A DNA stretch of 64,000 nucleotides. Source: Candidatus Baltobacteraceae bacterium (GTDB lineage Bacteria; Vulcanimicrobiota; Vulcanimicrobiia; Vulcanimicrobiales; Vulcanimicrobiaceae). Both the position numbers and the translations under genes were made by a program. The stretch lies in the NCBI GenBank assembly GCA_036488875.1, contig DASXGW010000012.1, positions 124,001 to 188,000 of the forward strand, in the 5' to 3' direction. Shown one piece after another: positions 59,243 through 64,000 of the stretch (positions are counted from its first letter, which is position 1; every line of letters begins with the position of its first letter). The notes below the pieces were generated by a model. That model searched no databases and was not told the origin of the DNA. It saw only the letters and a program-made list of their open reading frames with translations.

Positions 59243-60409
59243 CTAGCCTCCAATATTGTTCGGTGTGACGATCGTCGTGAGAGCCCGAAAGAGCGCGGGG
59301 GCCGGATCCTTATCGTTTGGACCGGGGATGTCGGAGTTGACTTCGATAACCATCGTGGCGTCTTGGGCGGGTAAGTAGAACGCCGCGGTATTATATCCGG
59401 GCAGTTCGCCGGTATGACCGAGCCAGCCGTGATCGAAACCGATTCCCAATCCGTACTTATGGTCGGGCACGTTCGGCGGCAGCGTGACCCACGTCAAACG
59501 CTGCTTCTGTATCGCGGCCGAGAGCTGTGCTCCGGTCGTGTACGCTTTCACCCACGTCCGCAGATCCTGCGCGTTCGAGACGATTTGGCCGGCGGTAAAT
59601 CCCCAACTTGGATTCCAAAGCGACGCGTCGACTTTCTCTTTGTTGAGGGGCTGAATAGAGAAGCCATGCGCGTACGGCGAAGGCATATTTCCGCCGGTGG
59701 GCCAGAACGTATTCGTGAGTCCCAGCGGCGCAAACGACATCGTCTTGAAATCGTCCCCGATGGCGTGCTTCGTAACCTTCTCGAGAATCATTCCAAGCAG
59801 CACGGTGTTGGTGTTGCAGTACTGCCAACCCTTACCGGGCAGAAACGGCGGTTTGTGCTTGATGGAGATGTCGACGAGTTGACGCGGAGTCCACGGGCGA
59901 TGCGGATCGGAGAATAAGTCGTGAACGAACTGCTTGTCGAACGTATAGCTAAAGAGGCCGCTGGTCATGTTCGCGAGCATGCGCAGCGTGATGTTTTTGC
60001 CGTTGGGGACGAACGGCTCGTACTTGCTTACCGGATCGTCGAGACTGAGCCGCTTCTTATCGGCAAGCTGCAAGAGCAGCGTAACCGTGAACGTTTTGGT
60101 CACGCTGCCGATCCGCACGTGATCGTCGAGACTCATCGCCTTCCCGGTCGCTGGATCTCCCTTGCCGCGAGCCACGATGTACGACCCCTTGCCAGGAATT
60201 GTGATCGCGACGACCACGCCTGGTGCTTTGAACGCTGCAAACCAGTTTGCGATGGCAGCGTCGAGTTTCGATACGGTTGCCGGCGGAAACGCGCCGGTAG
60301 ACGGCGACGGCGTCAGCGCGAGCGCGGTGCTCGCGCGCCCGGCCGCGATCGCGGTAACGGCGAGCGCGGCGGCCACACGCAGACACTCGACAAAACCTCT
60401 GCTCATCAC
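59243..60409 (-). CDS. Serine hydrolase of the beta-lactamase class C family
   Basis: 388 residues with a signal-like N-terminus; ATG 60406 is next to GTG 60409. SxxK is in RIGSVTKTFTVTLL, the YxN is in WQYCNTNTVLLG, and HTG is in GHTGELPGYN, all in the order of class C penicillin-binding proteins and esterases. The family includes D-amino-acid amidases, esterases and peptidases; a true beta-lactamase role is not supported, and no regulator is present. It lies 17 bp downstream of the PDZ-7TM-GAF gene. Confidence 0.87.
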   Translation of the reverse strand: MMSRGFVECLRVAAALAVTAIAAGRASTALALTPSPSTGAFPPATVSKLDAAIANWFAAFKAPGVVVAITIPGKGSYIVARGKGDPATGKAMSLDDHVRIGSVTKTFTVTLLLQLADKKRLSLDDPVSKYEPFVPNGKNITLRMLANMTSGLFSYTFDKQFVHDLFSDPHRPWTPRQLVDISIKHKPPFLPGKGWQYCNTNTVLLGMILEKVTKHAIGDDFKTMSFAPLGLTNTFWPTGGNMPSPYAHGFSIQPLNKEKVDASLWNPSWGFTAGQIVSNAQDLRTWVKAYTTGAQLSAAIQKQRLTWVTLPPNVPDHKYGLGIGFDHGWLGHTGELPGYNTAAFYLPAQDATMVIEVNSDIPGPNDKDPAPALFRALTTIVTPNNIGG

Positions 60410-60426
60410 CTAGTGGCTATTGGACG

Positions 60427-62154
60427 CTAGGGGGTTGAGGCCTTGGCGTTGCCCGGGTCCGTCGGCGGCGCGAGTCGATCGAGACGCGCCGAAAGCGCGG
60501 CAAACATCGCTGCAATTTGCGCGAACGTTGACGCGTCTCGATCGTCGCGCTCGAGATTGTCGATCGCAAGACCGACGCCGTGTGCGAGTTCGCGAATCGC
60601 GTCGATCTCGTCGGGAGCGTAGCGTTCGCCCGTACGCTTCGGCCCACAGAGGATCGCTCCCACGAACGTTCCGTGTGCGAGCATCGGAAACGCCATCTCG
60701 CCGGGCAGCGACGTGTCGCATTGGTTGAGATCGACCGGCTCATGCCACGCGCGCATGGTAACGGCTGCCGCGTCGTTCGGCTCGATTTCGGCGGCCATTA
60801 CGACTTCGGCCGTCGTCGCTTCGCTATGCGAAAGGATGGTCGTACCGGCGCGTTCCACGAGCGTTTCGACATCGGTAAAAAATGCGGCTTCGCGCGCAAA
60901 GCGCCGGAGCGCGGTCTCGTTCTCGTGCCGTTTACGGAAAAACACGTTATCGACGGCTGCGTCGATTTTTTGGTGCACGAATCGGATGGAGAAACCTAAG
61001 ATCAGCGCCAGGGCGGCATTGACCGCTAGGCTCGTGGCGTGGCTGACGTTTTCGAACCATTTGCCGAGCGCCCACTCGACCAGAACGAATGCGCCCACGA
61101 CGACGACTGAGACGCCGGCAAAGACCGCAGCGCGGTTCACGACGAAGCTGACGTCGAACATCCGCTTCGCGAGCGCAGCGTATGTTAGTCCGGCCGGGAT
61201 GAAGAAAAACGACGCGTTCTGCACGGCAAACGCGGCCGAAACAACATCTCCCGCGCCAAGCATCCTCGCGAAATAGATGCCGACCGCGATGCCCAGCAAA
61301 TAGGGTGTAAACGAGGCGATAACCCAAGCCAACCGTTGGCGTTCGTCTAGGCGGGCAGCCGGAATCGCCACGGCCACGCACAGAAGCGAGGAGAAAAGCT
61401 GATGCCAAGTGAGGGCGCCTCCTAAGAAGCTGCCGTTCAAAATACCGCTATTGGGATCTGTCCACGGATACAGTGCCGCCGACCCCCCGACCGCCGCCGA
61501 CGCGAGGTCGAACGGAACACCTATGTAGACGATTGCCGCCAGCAATTTGCGTAACGTGGATAGCGGCCGGCCGAAGCACCCGGCGTAAAGGACCAACGCG
61601 ACGTTTGCGACAGCCCAGCAGATCGGCGAGATGATCGCTCCTGCGAAAAACGTGACGCGGCTGTCTGGCCAAACCATTCGATCCAGCGAGCTGACCATCG
61701 CTAGCGCGAGCAAAATCGCGAGCAGTAACCCGTTTTCGCGCGTCGGTGCGCCGCGGATCGCAATCAGGGCGGCAAACCCGAGCGACCAGAACACCGCAAC
61801 GAGCCGCTCGACCTGGGAGGGATCCAGCGGCGCTTGGACCGGAACGATAGTGGCCGCGATTGTGTGCGTCCCGCGGTGCGCAATCATGCGGAAAGGCACG
61901 CCGGGTATTGGATTGGCGAAGCCTTCGAGGCTATAAAGTTCACGGGCGTCTAGACGATCGCCCGCGCGAAATCCGGCGCTAAGCGCCGGGTCGGAAACTG
62001 CGGCCGCCCGTAGCTCGAAGGGCTCGTCACCTTGCAACAACGTCATTCCAGTACTGCCGTTCCAATGCAGCACCGTGAGCGTCGCCAGCTCCCAGCAATT
62101 GGCAATCGCCGCAACGGCAAAAAGCCACGGCACCAGACGCCGAAACACAGTCAC
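60427..62154 (-). CDS. PDZ-like - 7TM - GAF membrane protein lacking an output domain, second copy
   Basis: 575 residues from GTG 62154. A first membrane segment (LVPWLFAVAAIANCWELAT) precedes a periplasmic PDZ-like segment (DPALSAGFRAGDRLDARELYSLEGF). About eight membrane segments (120-400) end in VNAALALILGFSIRFVHQKIDAAVDNVFFRKRHENETALRRFAREAAFFTDV. The GAF domain covers about 430-545 (EMAFPMLAHGTFVGAILCGPKRTGERYAPDEIDAIRELAHGVGLAID). The order, the FFRKRHE.E..LR.(Y/F)A(K/R)EAAF linker and the PDEV/IDA...L(A/A).GVG segment match the protein at 18006-19829. There is no kinase or cyclase after it. The serine hydrolase gene follows on the same strand. Confidence 0.77.
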   Translation of the reverse strand: MTVFRRLVPWLFAVAAIANCWELATLTVLHWNGSTGMTLLQGDEPFELRAAAVSDPALSAGFRAGDRLDARELYSLEGFANPIPGVPFRMIAHRGTHTIAATIVPVQAPLDPSQVERLVAVFWSLGFAALIAIRGAPTRENGLLLAILLALAMVSSLDRMVWPDSRVTFFAGAIISPICWAVANVALVLYAGCFGRPLSTLRKLLAAIVYIGVPFDLASAAVGGSAALYPWTDPNSGILNGSFLGGALTWHQLFSSLLCVAVAIPAARLDERQRLAWVIASFTPYLLGIAVGIYFARMLGAGDVVSAAFAVQNASFFFIPAGLTYAALAKRMFDVSFVVNRAAVFAGVSVVVVGAFVLVEWALGKWFENVSHATSLAVNAALALILGFSIRFVHQKIDAAVDNVFFRKRHENETALRRFAREAAFFTDVETLVERAGTTILSHSEATTAEVVMAAEIEPNDAAAVTMRAWHEPVDLNQCDTSLPGEMAFPMLAHGTFVGAILCGPKRTGERYAPDEIDAIRELAHGVGLAIDNLERDDRDASTFAQIAAMFAALSARLDRLAPPTDPGNAKASTP

Positions 62155-62198
62155 CTGCTTGAATCGTTCGTGTAGGAGCGCAGCATCCCCCTGGGAAC

Positions 62199-62238
62199 CT
62201 TACGCCCACGAGCGTAAGAGCGACCATCGCATGGTCGC
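62199..62238. promoter_or_regulatory. Two tandem hairpins in the leader of the DEAD-box helicase gene
   Basis: Perfect stems CTTACGC/GCGTAAG (62199-62218, 6-base loop) and GCGACCAT/ATGGTCGC (62220-62238, loop CGC). They lie in the 232-bp space 62155-62386 between divergent genes; the rest of that space has no gene I can see. They could form a structured 5' leader of the helicase message or a divergent regulatory site. Confidence 0.45.
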
Positions 62239-62386
62239 AAGCCGTCGAAGCATTTACGAAAACGAAGCACGAGCGCATCAAGCACGAAGCCCTAGCTGCG
62301 CGAAAGCGATCTGCTCGGTTACCCTTCCTTTGATAAGGCCCTCAGACGCAGCAGATTGGCCTCTCCGCGATCAGGTGGCGCTGCCC

Positions 62387-63700
62387 ATGGACGTTTGGCT
62401 GTATAAGGGGTTGCGCCGGGGAGGAATCTGTGAGACACTCCTTCCCGCCCAAAGCGCGATCTTTCGAGTGGTCGATGAATTGCGCCCACCGAAAGATAGG
62501 TTCGATATTTCCACCTTTTTAGAACTTCCGTTGAACGCTGCAATTCTTCGCGGCATCGCGGACCTCAACTTTACCGAGACTACACCGATCCAGCGCAAGG
62601 CCATTCCCGTGGCCCTTGCCGGTCACGACGTCTTTGCAAGCGCTCCAACCGGAAGCGGCAAGTCCGCGGCGTTCGGCATCCCGCTGCTGCAAACGTTGCT
62701 CGAATCGCGCGGCCGTCGAAGCACCGCGCTCGTACTGACGCCCACGCGCGAGTTGGCAGAGCAAGTCGCTCGGTTCCTCCGGCAATTAGCGAAGCACACG
62801 GAGTTGCGCGTTACGCCGATATACGGCGGCGTGGCGATGAATCCCCAAATCAAAGCCATGCGGCGCGGCACCGACGTCATCGTCGCAACGCCCGGCCGGC
62901 TCATCGATCTGATGCAGCAGAACGAAGTCTCGCTAGCCAACGTTGAAGTCTTCGTGCTCGATGAAGCCGACCGCATGCTCGACATGGGATTCTTGCCGGC
63001 CGTAAAGCGCATTATCGCCAAGCTTCCAGCCCGCCGCCAAACGTTGTGCTTTTCGGCCACGCTCGACGGTGAAGTCGCGCTGCTGGCACGCGATTTCATG
63101 CGCGAACCGGTGCGCATTGCGTTAGCGCCGCGTACCGTGCCCGTCAGCACCGTGACCCAGTCGGTATACGACGTGGAGCCGCACAAGAAAACGGACCTGC
63201 TCGTGGACTTGCTCAAAGACGGCCGCATCTTCAACGCCATCGTCTTTACGCGAACCAAATCGCGAGCCGAGCGCGTTGCCGGAGCCCTGATGCGGCATCA
63301 GGTCGGCGTGGATCGCATTCACGGCGATCGCTCGCAGGCGCAGCGCTCGCGTGCCCTCGAGGCATTCAAAAAGGGGCGCCATCGCGTCTTGGTCGCCACC
63401 GACGTCGCCGCGCGAGGAATCGACATCGACGACCTCGGGCACGTCATCAACTACGACGTCCCCGCGGAGCCTACCGATTACGTCCACCGAGTCGGACGCA
63501 CGGGACGGGCTCAGAAATCCGGCGAAGCTATTACCTTCGTATCGCGCGACGAGGCCGGCTTGTTCGCGCGTATCGAGGGCGCCATCGGCGCGCGTTTACC
63601 GCGCACGGAGCACGAGTTCGTCGACTTGGGTGCCGAGCGTGCATTGACAACCCCGCCGGAAGTGCGCCGCAGGACGTTTCAGCGGCGGCGCCGCCGGTAA
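62387..63700 (+). CDS. DEAD-box RNA helicase (RhlE-like)
   Basis: 437 residues from ATG 62387; GTG 62468 or TTG 62480 are alternatives nearer to the conserved core, and no ribosome-binding site decides. Motifs in order: Q-motif region FTETTPIQRKAIP, I ASAPTGSGKSAAF, Ia PTRELAEQ, Ib TPGRLIDL, II VLDEADRMLDMGF, III SATLDGE, IV IVFTRTKSRAERV, V TDVAARGIDIDDLGHVINYD, VI HRVGRTGRA. A short basic tail (PEVRRRTFQRRRRR) likely binds RNA. Such helicases unwind structured mRNA or rRNA and are often cold-induced. The IF-1-like gene follows 21 bp downstream, making a translation-related pair. Confidence 0.93.
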   Translation: MDVWLYKGLRRGGICETLLPAQSAIFRVVDELRPPKDRFDISTFLELPLNAAILRGIADLNFTETTPIQRKAIPVALAGHDVFASAPTGSGKSAAFGIPLLQTLLESRGRRSTALVLTPTRELAEQVARFLRQLAKHTELRVTPIYGGVAMNPQIKAMRRGTDVIVATPGRLIDLMQQNEVSLANVEVFVLDEADRMLDMGFLPAVKRIIAKLPARRQTLCFSATLDGEVALLARDFMREPVRIALAPRTVPVSTVTQSVYDVEPHKKTDLLVDLLKDGRIFNAIVFTRTKSRAERVAGALMRHQVGVDRIHGDRSQAQRSRALEAFKKGRHRVLVATDVAARGIDIDDLGHVINYDVPAEPTDYVHRVGRTGRAQKSGEAITFVSRDEAGLFARIEGAIGARLPRTEHEFVDLGAERALTTPPEVRRRTFQRRRRR

Positions 63701-63721
63701 AGCGGAGAACGGAGGATCGCT

Positions 63722-64000
63722 ATGCCAAGACGCAATCGAAATCGCAATGCAAACCCGCGCGTTTCGAAAAACCACACGGTAAAAGACACCAAGGAAGCGC
63801 CGCTGGAAGTCTTCGGCAGCATTCTACAGGTCTTCCCCAGCACGACGTTTTCGGTCGAGCTGGATAACGGACATACCGTTCTAGCCCATATCGCCGGCCG
63901 TTTACGCCGGCATCACATCAAGATTCTTCCGGGCGACCGCGTAGACGTCGAACTTTCCCCCTACGATTTGACGAAGGGCCGCATCGTTTATCGTTATCGT
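63722..64000 (+). CDS. infA: Translation initiation factor IF-1 with basic N-terminal extension (stop codon outside window)
   Basis: 93 codons are visible, ending at YRYR, where IF-1 normally ends, so the stop should be the next codon. ATG 63722 follows CGGAGG (63708-63713). The OB-fold core [64 protein letters not shown] is IF-1. In front is a basic, Asn-rich stretch of about 28 residues ([20 protein letters not shown]) that ordinary 72-residue IF-1 lacks. IF-1 occupies the A site of the small ribosomal subunit. It sits after a DEAD-box gene, not in the usual ribosomal-protein operon, so it may be a second, stress-related copy. Confidence 0.87.
   Translation, partial: MPRRNRNRNANPRVSKNHTVKDTKEAPLEVFGSILQVFPSTTFSVELDNGHTVLAHIAGRLRRHHIKILPGDRVDVELSPYDLTKGRIVYRYR

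Noticed and set aside
59243-60409. Beta-lactam resistance gene
   Set aside because: SxxK, YxN and HTG occur in many esterases and amidases of this family; no AmpR-type regulator or resistance context is present.
1-64000. tRNA, rRNA, CRISPR, phage, insertion sequence
   Set aside because: No tRNA T-loop, repeat-spacer array, transposase or integrase was seen. The intergenic spaces are too short to hold an rRNA gene.

Overview
The window is about 62 % GC, gene-dense chromosome with no rRNA, tRNA, phage, insertion sequence or CRISPR array that I can see. Gene content (many lipoproteins with Ala/Cys lipoboxes, beta-propeller secreted proteins, S9 peptidases, GAF/SpoIIE phosphatases, PDZ-7TM-GAF membrane proteins) fits a soil-type, diderm, heterotrophic bacterium. 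My best guess is a member of the Eremiobacterota (WPS-2) or a similar poorly cultured phylum; this is inferred from gene style, not from a marker gene.

Layout. 1-4.5 kb: a GAF/SpoIIE/HATPase phosphatase, an FMN alpha-hydroxyacid oxidase and a coupled PAP2 phosphatase/diacylglycerol kinase pair. 4.5-13 kb: a large BNR/VPS10-type propeller, a CreD-like membrane protein behind a 21-bp palindrome, and several small secreted proteins. 13-20.6 kb: YtcJ-type amidohydrolase and gamma-glutamyltransferase (overlapping), a TIM-barrel-like lipoprotein, a PDZ-7TM-GAF protein and an orphan solute-binding lipoprotein. 20.6-31 kb: nitronate monooxygenase, an ABC exporter pair, two S9 peptidases, a GT39-like membrane glycosyltransferase and a DoxX-like protein. 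31-33 kb: secreted propeller and small secreted proteins. 33.2-39 kb: a selenium locus (see below) and a mercuric-reductase-like flavoprotein. 39-50.6 kb: another SpoIIE phosphatase, two GH64-like glucanases, a TAP-type peptidase, a DUF427 protein, a secreted HExxH protein, an amidohydrolase and small proteins. 50.6-64 kb: a COG3903-type ATPase, ribose-5-phosphate isomerase A, a DUF885 protein, a GPH-type transporter, a stand-alone 5'-3' exonuclease, a beta-lactamase-family serine hydrolase, a second PDZ-7TM-GAF protein, a DEAD-box helicase and IF-1 (cut by the window edge).

The outstanding feature is selenium. senB (minus) and senA (plus) encode selenoneine biosynthesis; senA is followed on the same strand, with 19- and 13-bp gaps, by a permease and by selD. 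Both the permease (UGA at 35869-35871) and selD (UGA at 36623-36625) are read through a single in-frame UGA placed exactly at a conserved cysteine, each followed at a suitable distance by a hairpin with GGUC in its loop, like the E. coli fdhF SECIS. A third gene 8 kb away, a DUF427 protein (UGA at 45083-45085), shows the same Cys-to-UGA replacement. A conventional gene caller would break or miss all three. I read this as a bacterium that makes selenocysteine and selenoneine and carries a selenoprotein permease inside its selenium operon, possibly a new selenium or thiol/selenol transporter. The selA, selB, selC and egtD genes this requires are not in the window.
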